This document shows, one piece after another, positions 27,065 through 34,689 of a DNA stretch of 64,000 nucleotides. Every line of letters begins with the position of its first letter. Positions within the stretch are counted from its first letter, which is position 1. The stretch lies in the NCBI RefSeq assembly GCF_014653155.1, contig NZ_BNAF01000013.1, positions 1 through 64,000 of the forward strand. The letters are read 5' to 3'. Made by a program: the position numbers and the translations under genes. The notes below the pieces were generated by a model that worked only from the letters and a program-made list of their open reading frames with translations, did no database searches and was not told the DNA's origin. This DNA is from Sphingobacterium griseoflavum (GTDB lineage: Bacteria; Bacteroidota; Bacteroidia; Sphingobacteriales; Sphingobacteriaceae).

Positions 27065-27831
27065 GGCTTGATGATGTTTTTTAAAGCGTTATATATATAT
27101 TCTTTTTTTTGTCGTGCGATCGGGACTACATTGCCTCCATACATATGTATTTGCGGTGACTGCCCCTTGCTGAGCGATAGCAGGTAGCTCGGATTGATGA
27201 GGTGGCTTTGATGTGTGCGCAGAAAGCCGTATGGACTCAACAGCTCGTCATACTCTTTCAGCGTTTTACTGATGATGATACATTCGCCATCGTGGAGGTG
27301 TATTTCCGTGTAATTGTTGTCGGCTTGGCATCGCACAATCGATGAAACGGCAATGTAACGTGTCTCTCTTCCTGTTGGTAACGCTATTTTATGATCATCG
27401 AACACCTTATTATTCAAGTTTTGGATAAGGTTTTCAAGATTGGCATTCCTTTTCTTTTCCTTTACCTTGTGCATGGCTTTCGCCAATGCATTTTCCAACT
27501 CGGTAAAGTTTAATGGCTTCAGGAGATAATCCAATGCGGAGAACTTGATGGCCTGTATACCAAACCTGTCATAGGCCGTCACGAAAATAACTTCAAAATT
27601 ACGCTCGCCAAGTTCTTGCAGGAGATCAAACCCATTCTTTTGTGGCATTTGTATGTCGAGGAAGATAAGTTCGGGCTGACATTCTTTAATCAATGCGACC
27701 GCCTCATCGACATGACAGGCTGTGCCGAGCAGATGCATGCTATCCGTGTGCTTTTTGAGGTAGTTTTTTAGTACTGCGATGTTGTTTGGCTCATCATCCA
27801 CGATGAGGTAGCTTATGCGTTGATCAGGCAT
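27061..27831 (-). CDS. LytTR-family response regulator
   Basis: A 256-aa regulator. The receiver domain has acidic residues VDDEP (11-15), phospho-acceptor Asp59 (LIFLDIQMP), FVTAYDRF and the conserved Lys in DYLLKPLN. The LytTR domain begins near residue 148 (IALPTGRETRYIAVSSIVRC), with NNYTEIHLHDGECIII, LLSPYGFLRTHQSHLIN and RQKKEYI. It overlaps the kinase gene by 8 bp upstream and the TlpA gene by 4 bp downstream, making one tightly coupled operon. Confidence 0.93.
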   Translation of the reverse strand: MPDQRISYLIVDDEPNNIAVLKNYLKKHTDSMHLLGTACHVDEAVALIKECQPELIFLDIQMPQKNGFDLLQELGERNFEVIFVTAYDRFGIQAIKFSALDYLLKPLNFTELENALAKAMHKVKEKKRNANLENLIQNLNNKVFDDHKIALPTGRETRYIAVSSIVRCQADNNYTEIHLHDGECIIISKTLKEYDELLSPYGFLRTHQSHLINPSYLLSLSKGQSPQIHMYGGNVVPIARQKKEYIYNALKNIIKP

Positions 27832-29566
27832 GGTTAATCCAATTTGAAATGCTTATCGTGATTTTTGTATTTCCGGGTTGGGAACTGATCTGCATCCGGA
27901 AATCATGTTCCGGGTAGAGCTGTGCCAATAATAGAAGGCGTTCGCGCGTCAAGCGTAGTCCATAACCACTTTTGCTCGTTGGGGAGCTTTCCGTAAAGCC
28001 CATGCCATTATCTTCTACCGAAAGCAGCAGCGATTGCTCTTGTTGTTCGAAGCTGACGACAATCAAGCCCTCGTCACCTTTTGTGGCGATGCCGTGCTTC
28101 ACGGCATTTTCTACCAAGGGCTGCAATAAGAATGTGGGAATTTCAACGAGATCACTGTGCACCATCAGCTTGTTTTTTATTTGGTAGTGCATACCAAACC
28201 GGAGCTGTTCCATCTTAAGGTAATCGTCCAACAATTGTATCTCTTGGCTCAGCACATTCATCTGTTTTTCGACATTTTCCAAGCTGGCTCTTGTCAAAGA
28301 TGAAAACTTGCTGAGGTAATAGTTTGTGGCTTCGGGGTCGTTTTGCTGGATCAGGTTTTGGATGGAGTTGATGGCATTGAACATAAAATGTGGATTTAGC
28401 TGTGCTTGAATGTTTCTGATCTGCAGGCTGGCTGTTTGCCGTTGCTGTTCCACCTTTTTCAGTCGCCTGCGGGCGCTGAAGCGCATAAAGAAAAATAAAA
28501 AAGCGACGATTCCAATAATGACGATTAGTACAATCCAGAAGGATTGGCTGCGCACCGATCTGGGCGGAACGATATGGTATGCTATACGCAAGATATCGGC
28601 ATCTGTATACTTGCTCAGGTGACCACATTTGTGGATCAACAGTTCATAGTCGCCCACGCTATTGAAGTATTCTTTGGGAACAAAGTATCTGTTTTCTTGC
28701 GTCCACCACTCCAGTCCAATTGTATCTCTTTTGTTATCGATGGTTCGGATGAGGTTAATGGAGTAGGGTGTTGTTTCATGGTTTGCAAAGGTTAGCTCCA
28801 TGCCCTGCAAACTGTCCTTTTCGAATTGCATGGCCAAGGGTGCGTCCCTGCGTCCGGTATTTGATAGCATGTAGTGCTTATTTAGCTTCGGATCCAGTAG
28901 ATTAAGGAAGCCATAGGCTCCAATTCCGGAGGCGGTAATTTGTTCTAATACAGGCTTTTTGTTTTTGCGCCAGTCTATCAGATATCCCTCCCGAATGCCT
29001 ACCTGTTTTTTATGGCGCACCTCCACCATAATCAGTTTTTCGGGATAGTTGAAGGTTCCGATGGCCGCAAAGGGGACTTTCGCGCCATATTTCATGGAGA
29101 GCGCCGGAATAGGGGACCATGGAATCAGCTCGATACTGTCATTTTCCACTACCCGATAAACGAAATCCTGTAGATTGTTTTTGTTGATGCCCATGGCGAT
29201 GATTGTCGCGTCCGAACTATCGGGAATTAGATAGCTATGGTATGTTTTCGAGATATTTTGGACGTTGGCACTGAAGTAGTTTTTTAGTTTAGGATGAAGC
29301 TTGATGCCCAAGATGATTGGCGAGTTTGGGCGGATATCTAACCCTTTTCCTGGCAGCTTGATGCTGTTGTCTAAGTTGTCTAGGATATGCCAAATATATT
29401 TATCGGCGGTCTCCATCACCGTTTCATTTCGTACCATCATGCGGGCGTCGGTTTCGACAGCATGAAAATGGAAGCTGTCGCCAAAATAGTAGTCGTTCCC
29501 TTCGGAGTCTTGCGCTCGCGCAACAAGTAAGGGTAATAGCATGATTAATAATAGTATTCGCTGCAT
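27824..29566 (-). CDS. LytS-type sensor histidine kinase with large periplasmic sensor
   Basis: A 580-aa kinase. A signal peptide (to ~residue 18, VARAQ) is followed by a ~325-residue periplasmic region of unknown fold with no recognised domain. One transmembrane helix is at ~345-365 (FWIVLIVIIGIVAFLFFF), then a short coiled coil (RRRLKKVEQQRQTASLQ) and the His_kinase core with phospho-acceptor His393 (LNPHFMFNAINS), N-box LVENAVKHG and G box VEDNGMGF. The single-TM, large-periplasmic-domain layout suggests it senses an exported or imported ligand. The promoter should lie in the 800-bp gap to its right. Confidence 0.9.
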   Translation of the reverse strand: MQRILLLIMLLPLLVARAQDSEGNDYYFGDSFHFHAVETDARMMVRNETVMETADKYIWHILDNLDNSIKLPGKGLDIRPNSPIILGIKLHPKLKNYFSANVQNISKTYHSYLIPDSSDATIIAMGINKNNLQDFVYRVVENDSIELIPWSPIPALSMKYGAKVPFAAIGTFNYPEKLIMVEVRHKKQVGIREGYLIDWRKNKKPVLEQITASGIGAYGFLNLLDPKLNKHYMLSNTGRRDAPLAMQFEKDSLQGMELTFANHETTPYSINLIRTIDNKRDTIGLEWWTQENRYFVPKEYFNSVGDYELLIHKCGHLSKYTDADILRIAYHIVPPRSVRSQSFWIVLIVIIGIVAFLFFFMRFSARRRLKKVEQQRQTASLQIRNIQAQLNPHFMFNAINSIQNLIQQNDPEATNYYLSKFSSLTRASLENVEKQMNVLSQEIQLLDDYLKMEQLRFGMHYQIKNKLMVHSDLVEIPTFLLQPLVENAVKHGIATKGDEGLIVVSFEQQEQSLLLSVEDNGMGFTESSPTSKSGYGLRLTRERLLLLAQLYPEHDFRMQISSQPGNTKITISISNWINHA

Positions 29567-30375
29567 TTTTTAGGGCTTATAACTCGAAGATGCTTAAATA
29601 AATTGGGATGCAAAACTATAATGAGCAATTGGGATATTGTGCCGAGTATTTGGAAGAATAGTAGTCTAAGAGGGGCATTCAGATAAACTTGGTTTTGCTA
29701 GCTTCTCCAACGAAAATTACAGAAGGAACAGGGCTAGCAGGGTAGCTGATAACTTCGCCTATACCAAGAAAAACTAAATTGTTTAAGAAAGACCTTCAAA
29801 ATGTTCGTCCGGCAACAAAAAGATGGAAAGCTGCTTAGCATAAATGAATACTGCCCAAATTTTTTTAAACGTTATGGAGCTTCGTCGCTGCGTTAGCTAG
29901 TGCTGTCGCCATCAGCGAATACTAATTTTTTTCAATAATTATATACTTTTGTTTGATCTTTCTCCGTTTTTGCTTCTTGATAAAATAAAATACCACGGTT
30001 TTGGATACATACACCCGAATTTCTTAGGTAAAGCCACCCCCACATGATCCCGATATCAAACTGCCCGCGAACTTGCCATCTGCGAAGCCGGCCTAAGCGA
30101 CTGGAAGAATAGGGGTTAGTTTTATTGATTTACTTTATGCGTTTAAACAACATTATATTGCTATTTGATTAATAAATACGTTTTTTCATTCTTTAATTTC
30201 TTTAATTTTTATTTTTTTTAAAACAAAGTGTTTTTGTTGTTGTTTTTAAAGAAATAAGTGTTGCAGCTCGTTCCTGATGGAAGCATTCTGCAGGGGTCTT
30301 GGATCCCTACCGACGGCACCGTATCGTGCCGGGCAGGTGCTGTAACTGTTGTGCTAACCAAAAAATAAATTGATT
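29567..30375. other. Long AT-rich intergenic region, possibly decayed sequence
   Basis: About 809 bp with no supported gene. The left part (29690-30110) has short open stretches on the plus strand interrupted by stops, such as MFVRQQKDGKLLSINEY near 29800, which I could not assign; it may be decayed coding sequence. 30121-30260 is strongly AT-rich. At 30314-30331 a CGGCAC/GTGCCG hairpin sits in a GC-richer segment 45 bp before the lipoprotein start, probably part of its leader. No riboswitch class was recognised. Confidence 0.4.
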
Positions 30376-31776
30376 ATGAAAAGAAATCGATGTTATCCCC
30401 CACTCTTATTGTCGCTGGTTTTGTTGCTTTACGTGGGCTGCCGAAAGGAGCACTTGGTTGATGACCCTCCAGCCGACAGCAGCAGCAAAAGGGAAGTTCT
30501 GGACAAATGGCTGCAAAGCAGTGACCCGCGATGGTACTATTTTTTCTTTGACAAGCTTGCTGGGGAGCAAGGACAGGAAAGCACTGCGGTAAAGCTGGCG
30601 GTTCTTTCGGGCAATCAGACCATCTTGGCGAATGCGACGCGCCACTATGCCCGGCAGTGGCAGCAACTGGGTGGGCACCCTGAGGAACTGGATAGCGCTC
30701 AAACAGCCAAGTTTGCGGACAGCCTGTGGCGAAAAACACCTTTGGATGTCTCCTGCTGGGCGGATTACCAGCAGCTGCCCTACCACCCCGACAAAACGGA
30801 AGTGCAGGTACGAAATAATCTGATGGGCAGGGGAGGGCCTTTGCCAGGTGCAGAAGTTTACCAATGCCGGCTACCTGATGCAATTGCCTATTCGCCCTTT
30901 CCGAGAGCTTACCGCAGCTATTCCAACAATAGCTGCCAAGAGGAGGCTATCTTCCATTTTGATATGGCCATGAGGGAATATAGGAGAATAATATATTTCC
31001 CATTTCGGACAGCTTGGCATCTTGATCAATGCGCCTATTATATTGATCAGATGTTCGAAACCTCTTCTTGGTTTTTTGGATGTCCACAGGGGCCAGATGA
31101 CGAAACCCCACCCTATGTAGGTGGCGGCGGCGGCGGAGGAGGAAGTGGGGGCGGTGGTGACAGTGGCGGTGGCGACGGCAACGGCGAAAATAATAGCGGG
31201 TTTCGCGCGATAGCACCTGCGGTTACCATTAATCTACAGCAGCGGCTGAACTGTTTTAACAGCGTGTCGTCAACGGGTGCGCTATATAAAATCACGCTGC
31301 ATGCGCACAAAGGGGTGGGAGGCGGGAATAAGCCCGGACATGCCTTTATCACCTTAGAAAAATCCAACGGAGGGCAAGTTCAACGGCTCTCGTATGGTTT
31401 TTATCCTGTGTCCGGCTTATCATCAGCATCGATGCAGCATGTAGCGAGTGCAATTGGCGATGAATTTGGAGATGAATATCGAAAAAGTGATTCCAGGTAT
31501 TCGCTCTCCATTAACGCGGCACAATTTCAGTCAGTGGTTAATAAATCACTCAACTTGGCCAATCAGCAGTATCACCTGCTTTATAATAACTGTGTACACT
31601 ATGCGACAAGTGTATTTAATGTAGTGAATCCTCCTACAGGACAACTTGGCAACAGTGGTTTTATAAGTCCGGATGATCTTCATACCTTTATAAGAAATAC
31701 AAAAGTTTTGCATCCCAATCAGCAAGGGATTGAGACGAGTAGAATAGATCTTCTTCCTAGTACGAACTGCAACTAA
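30376..31776 (+). CDS. Lipoprotein with glycine-rich linker and permuted-papain-like (LRAT/PPPDE-type) C-terminal domain
   Basis: A 466-aa protein from the ATG at 30376 (a TTG at 30370 is less likely). Lipobox YVGC (Cys22). Residues 23-245 are a helical, Trp/Tyr- and Cys-containing region I do not recognise. Residues ~247-275 are a Gly/Ser/Asp linker with up to eight consecutive Gly. The C-terminal domain has His322 in NKPGHAFITLE and Cys406 in YNNCVHYAT. This order, His first and then N-C-x-H, resembles LRAT/PPPDE/NlpC-like permuted papain enzymes (NCEHF in LRAT), which cleave or transfer acyl or peptide bonds. Ten bp downstream begins an array of six paralogous small membrane proteins, which may be inhibitors or immunity proteins. 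Enzyme activity and toxicity are inference. Confidence 0.65.
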   Translation: MKRNRCYPPLLLSLVLLLYVGCRKEHLVDDPPADSSSKREVLDKWLQSSDPRWYYFFFDKLAGEQGQESTAVKLAVLSGNQTILANATRHYARQWQQLGGHPEELDSAQTAKFADSLWRKTPLDVSCWADYQQLPYHPDKTEVQVRNNLMGRGGPLPGAEVYQCRLPDAIAYSPFPRAYRSYSNNSCQEEAIFHFDMAMREYRRIIYFPFRTAWHLDQCAYYIDQMFETSSWFFGCPQGPDDETPPYVGGGGGGGGSGGGGDSGGGDGNGENNSGFRAIAPAVTINLQQRLNCFNSVSSTGALYKITLHAHKGVGGGNKPGHAFITLEKSNGGQVQRLSYGFYPVSGLSSASMQHVASAIGDEFGDEYRKSDSRYSLSINAAQFQSVVNKSLNLANQQYHLLYNNCVHYATSVFNVVNPPTGQLGNSGFISPDDLHTFIRNTKVLHPNQQGIETSRIDLLPSTNCN

Positions 31777-31786
31777 AAAAGTTACC

Positions 31787-32167
31787 ATGAAAAAGAAAAG
31801 GATATTCATAACAGTGGCAATAATCATTGCCGTCTCTAATCTTCCAGTAGTCTCTACAGTATTGATGGAAAAAATCGATAAGGATCGTTTTCGCTATTCC
31901 AATAATGACGCCTCTTTTACAAGTATCCAACCGCTCGACATTTTGCGCCCGTGGATGGATGATTGGGTTGTTCAGGGTTTCATTGAGAGCCAAAGACCGA
32001 CACAAGAGAATATGGAGGTCTTTAGATTATACAAGATCAATCCCCTTTGCTTTTGGCGTTGGCGGTACTACATACTGGTTAGCAGGAAATTTCGATACAA
32101 AAGTTGGCAGGAAATAGAGCCTCACAGGACACCTTTTAAAGGAATAAGCAGATGGCAAAAGTTTTGA
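31787..32167 (+). CDS. Small single-TM protein, tandem paralog copy 1
   Basis: 126 aa. Charged start MKKKR, one hydrophobic helix at residues ~6-27 (uncleaved signal anchor or signal peptide), then a ~100-residue soluble part. The core motifs are DKDRFRYSNNDASFT (31-45), FIESQRPTQ and the Trp/Arg-rich NPLCFWRWRYY (85-95), ending EPHRTPFKGISRWQKF. It begins 10 bp after the stop of the lipoprotein gene, so the two should share a transcript. No known family recognised. The tail is shared only with copy 6; copies 2-5 end differently. Confidence 0.75.
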   Translation: MKKKRIFITVAIIIAVSNLPVVSTVLMEKIDKDRFRYSNNDASFTSIQPLDILRPWMDDWVVQGFIESQRPTQENMEVFRLYKINPLCFWRWRYYILVSRKFRYKSWQEIEPHRTPFKGISRWQKF

Positions 32168-32556
32168 TTCGAAAATGCGTCATAAAAAAGATATTCATAA
32201 CGGCAGCAATAATCATTGCCTTCTCTAATCTTCCGGTTATTTCCACCACAATTATGGGAGAACTTGATAAAGATCGTTTTCGGTATTCCAATAATGACGC
32301 CTCTTTCACAAGTATTCAGCATTTTGATATCTTTCTTGGCTGGATAAACGAATGGACTGTGTGGGGATTTATCGAAAGCCAAAGACCGACACAAGAGCAT
32401 ATGGAGGTCTTTAGATTATACAAAATTAATCCCCTTTGTTTTTGGCGTTGGCGGTACTATTTATTGGTCAGCAGGAAATTTCGATACAAGAGTTGGAAAG
32501 AAATAGAACCCAGTAGGGTTCCCTTTGTAGATAATAATAAGTGGCAGCATTTTTAA
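32152..32556 (+). CDS. Tandem paralog copy 2, with displaced start
   Basis: 134 aa from the ATG at 32152, which lies inside the last codons of copy 1 (16-bp overlap). The position equivalent to the other copies' ATG reads TGC, so the usual MKKKR start is lost. Translation must begin upstream (MAKVLIRKCVIKK), probably coupled to copy 1. GGAATAAGCAG just before this ATG may serve as ribosome-binding site. The rest matches the family: TM helix, DKDRFRYSNN, FIESQRPTQEHMEVFRLY, NPLCFWRWRYY, ending VDNNKWQHF. The junction bases after copy 1 also occur after copy 6, pointing to formation by unequal recombination. Confidence 0.7.
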   Translation: MAKVLIRKCVIKKIFITAAIIIAFSNLPVISTTIMGELDKDRFRYSNNDASFTSIQHFDIFLGWINEWTVWGFIESQRPTQEHMEVFRLYKINPLCFWRWRYYLLVSRKFRYKSWKEIEPSRVPFVDNNKWQHF

Positions 32557-32597
32557 TAGGCAATTACCAAGAGAAGCTTTGTTTTTTTGAATTTATC

Positions 32598-32978
32598 ATG
32601 AAAAAGAAAAGGATAGCCATAGCCGCGATAATTGTCATTGCTTTTACCAATCTTCCGGTAATCTCTACCGTATTGATGGAAAAAATTGATAAAGATCGTT
32701 TTCGGTATGCAAACAACGATGCCTCGTTTACATACATCCAAGAGTTCGACATACTTCGCGGTTGGATAAGCGAATGGACGGTACGGGGATTTATTGAGGA
32801 TCAAAGCCCGAAACAAGAGGATACGGAGGTGTTTAGGTTGTACAGAATTAATCCTTTTTATTTTTGGCGTTGGCGATATTATATATTGGTAAGTAGAAAA
32901 TTTCGATACAAAAGCTGGCGGGAAATAGAGCCCAATAGAGCACTTTTTGTTTCGGATAATATGTGGCAGCATTTTTAA
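32598..32978 (+). CDS. Tandem paralog copy 3 (most divergent)
   Basis: 126 aa from the ATG at 32598; a longer frame from 32541 only adds intergenic sequence. N-terminal MKKKRIAIAAIIVIAFTNLP, then DKDRFRYANNDASFTYIQEF. This copy differs most in the second half: FIEDQSPKQEDTEVFRLYR and NPFYFWRWRYY replace the common forms, and the tail is ALFVSDNMWQHF. The Trp/Arg core is kept, so it is unlikely to be a decaying copy. It lies 41 bp after copy 2. Confidence 0.73.
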   Translation: MKKKRIAIAAIIVIAFTNLPVISTVLMEKIDKDRFRYANNDASFTYIQEFDILRGWISEWTVRGFIEDQSPKQEDTEVFRLYRINPFYFWRWRYYILVSRKFRYKSWREIEPNRALFVSDNMWQHF

Positions 32979-33019
32979 TAGGCCGTTACTGAGAGAAACT
33001 TTGTTTTTTTGAATTTATC

Positions 33020-33400
33020 ATGAAAAAGAAAAGGTTAGCCATAGCGGCAATAATTGTTATAGCTTTTACCAATCTTCCGGTTGTTTCCACCACAATTATG
33101 GGAGAACTTGATAAAGATCGTTTTCGGTATGCAAACAACGACGCGTCGTTTACATACATTCAAGAGTTCGACATACTTCGCGGTTGGATAAGCCAATGGA
33201 CTGTGTGGGGATTTATTGAGAGCCAAAGACCGACACAAGAGCATATGGAGGTCTTTAGATTATACAAAATTAATCCCCTTTGTTTTTGGCGTTGGCGGTA
33301 CTACATACTGGTTAGCAGAAAATTTCGGTACAAAAGTTGGCAGGAAATAGAACCCAATAGGGTTCCCTTTGTAGATAATAATAAGTGGCAGGATTTTTAA
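33020..33400 (+). CDS. Tandem paralog copy 4
   Basis: 126 aa. The first half matches copy 3 (MKKKRLAIAAIIVIAFTNLP, ANNDASFTYIQEFDILRGW) except residues ~21-30, which match copy 2/6 (VVSTTIMGEL). The second half matches copies 2 and 6 (WGFIESQRPTQEHMEVF), and the tail matches copy 5 (VPFVDNNKWQDF). It is therefore a patchwork of segments found in neighbours, a sign of gene conversion within the array. The leader (GAATTTATCATG) is the same as that of copy 3. Confidence 0.73.
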   Translation: MKKKRLAIAAIIVIAFTNLPVVSTTIMGELDKDRFRYANNDASFTYIQEFDILRGWISQWTVWGFIESQRPTQEHMEVFRLYKINPLCFWRWRYYILVSRKFRYKSWQEIEPNRVPFVDNNKWQDF

Positions 33401-33437
33401 TAGGCAATTGTCGAGAGAAGCGTTTTTTGAATCTATC

Positions 33438-33818
33438 ATGAAAAAGAAAAGGATATTCATAACGGCGGCAATAATCATTGCCTTCTCTAATCTTCCGGTT
33501 ATTGGAACAGCGTTGATGGGAGAGATTGATAAGGATCATTTTCGGTATGCGAATGCAGATGCTTCTTTCACAGATATTGAACATTTCGATTGGATGCGCC
33601 CATGGATGAATGAATGGGTTGTTCGGGGTTTCATGGAGAGCCAAAGACCGACGCAACAGCATATGGAGGTCTTTAGATTATACAAGATCAATCCCCTTTG
33701 CTTTTGGCGTTGGCGGTACTATATATTGGTTAGCGGGAAATTTAAGTATAAGAGTTGGCAGGAAATAGAACCCAATAGGGTTCCCTTTGTAGATAATAAT
33801 AAGTGGCAGGATTTTTAA
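33438..33818 (+). CDS. Tandem paralog copy 5
   Basis: 126 aa from the ATG at 33438. N-terminus as copy 1 (MKKKRIFITAAIII), but the centre is distinctive: DKDHFRYANADASFTDIEHF, DWMRPWMNEWVVRGFM and SGKFKYKSW. The tail is identical to copy 4. The variable centre is where specificity for a partner would be expected if the family binds the upstream lipoprotein or related proteins (inference). Confidence 0.73.
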   Translation: MKKKRIFITAAIIIAFSNLPVIGTALMGEIDKDHFRYANADASFTDIEHFDWMRPWMNEWVVRGFMESQRPTQQHMEVFRLYKINPLCFWRWRYYILVSGKFKYKSWQEIEPNRVPFVDNNKWQDF

Positions 33819-33852
33819 TAAGCAATTACCGAGAGAAGCTTTTTTTGAATTT

Positions 33853-34236
33853 ATGATGAAAAAGAAAAGGATAGCCATAGCGGCAATAATTGTTATCACT
33901 TTTACCAATCTTCCAGTTGTTTCCACCACAATTATGGGAGAACTTGATAAAGATCGTTTTCGGTATTCCAATAATGACGCCTCTTTCACAAGTATTCAGC
34001 ATTTTGATATCTTTCTTGGCTGGATAAATGAATGGACCGTGTGGGGATTTATCGAAAGCCAAAGACCGACACAAGAGCATATGGAGGTCTTTAGATTATA
34101 CAAGATCAATCCCCTTTGCTTTTGGCGTTGGCGGTACTATATACTGGTTAGCCGGAAATTTCGGTACAAAAGTTGGCAGGAAATAGAACCTCATAGGACA
34201 CCTTTTAAAGGAATAAGCAGATGGCAAAAGTTTTGA
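33853..34236 (+). CDS. Tandem paralog copy 6
   Basis: 127 aa from the ATG at 33853; a single base change next to the conserved start creates two adjacent ATGs, so translation could equally begin at 33856 (126 aa). N-terminus as copies 3/4, middle as copy 2 (SNNDASFTSIQHFDIFLGW), tail as copy 1 (RTPFKGISRWQKF). It ends the array; the sequence after its stop (GATTCGAAAA) also follows the copy 1 stop. Confidence 0.73.
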   Translation: MMKKKRIAIAAIIVITFTNLPVVSTTIMGELDKDRFRYSNNDASFTSIQHFDIFLGWINEWTVWGFIESQRPTQEHMEVFRLYKINPLCFWRWRYYILVSRKFRYKSWQEIEPHRTPFKGISRWQKF

Positions 34237-34311
34237 TTCGAAAACGTGCCTCGAAAAAAGAAAACAATATGCGTAACAACCGCATTATCTACTGACGTAA
34301 AACAACATCAT

Positions 34312-34662
34312 ATGTTAACAGCTATCATTCCTAAGCTTCCCATGCGCGACAAGGCCGCAACTAAAGCTTTTTACATTGACCAACTCGGGTTCAGCGAGAT
34401 TGCAGATTACGGGGATTATCTATTGATCCGAAAAGATCAAATCGAGATCCATTTCTTTTTATTTGCAGCGCTCGATCCATCCCAAAATTATGGACAGGTT
34501 TATATCCGCACAAAACATATCACCGATCTTTACCAAGGTCTTTTAGATCGTAAAGTACCCATTCACCCCAATGGACATCTAGAAACCAAGCCATGGGGGC
34601 AGCAGGAATTTGCATTGCTAGACCCAGATAGCAACTTGCTTACTTTTGGGCAGGATATATGA
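34312..34662 (+). CDS. VOC-superfamily (bleomycin-resistance/glyoxalase-like) protein
   Basis: 116 aa from the ATG at 34312; the 22 upstream in-frame residues are not family-like. It shows the beta-alpha-beta-beta-beta VOC layout: MLTAIIPKLPMRDKAATKAF, FYIDQLGFSEIADYGDYLLI, IEIHFFLF, QVYIRTKHITDLYQGL, and FALLDPDSNLLTFGQ with the late conserved Asp/Leu pattern. This size and start (AIIPKLPxRD) match the small bleomycin-binding-type proteins of Bacteroidota, which dimerise and sequester the drug; glyoxalase or dioxygenase activity is the alternative. It lies 27 bp before arr, so the two form a possible drug-resistance unit. Confidence 0.8.
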   Translation: MLTAIIPKLPMRDKAATKAFYIDQLGFSEIADYGDYLLIRKDQIEIHFFLFAALDPSQNYGQVYIRTKHITDLYQGLLDRKVPIHPNGHLETKPWGQQEFALLDPDSNLLTFGQDI

Positions 34663-34689
34663 CATGATGCGCATGAAAGCAATTTTAAG

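Larger units (their letters stand above)
31787..34260 (+). repeat. Tandem gene array, six copies with ~420-bp period
   Basis: Six head-to-tail copies of one gene including its ~35-bp leader. Distances between equivalent start positions are 389 (1 to 2), then 422, 422, 418 and 418 bp. Long blocks are near-identical between copies, for example around GGAGGTCTTTAGATTATACA and CTTTTGGCGTTGGCGGTACT. Variable blocks are shuffled among copies, indicating repeated unequal crossover and gene conversion. Confidence 0.9.

Noticed and set aside
30314..30331. Possible riboswitch in the leader of the lipoprotein gene
   Set aside because: Only one simple 6-bp hairpin is visible; no conserved riboswitch core was recognised.
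31114..31190. Frameshift or assembly error in the glycine-rich stretch of the lipoprotein
   Set aside because: The frame stays open on both sides with sensible protein sequence, and the run is a believable Gly/Ser/Asp linker.
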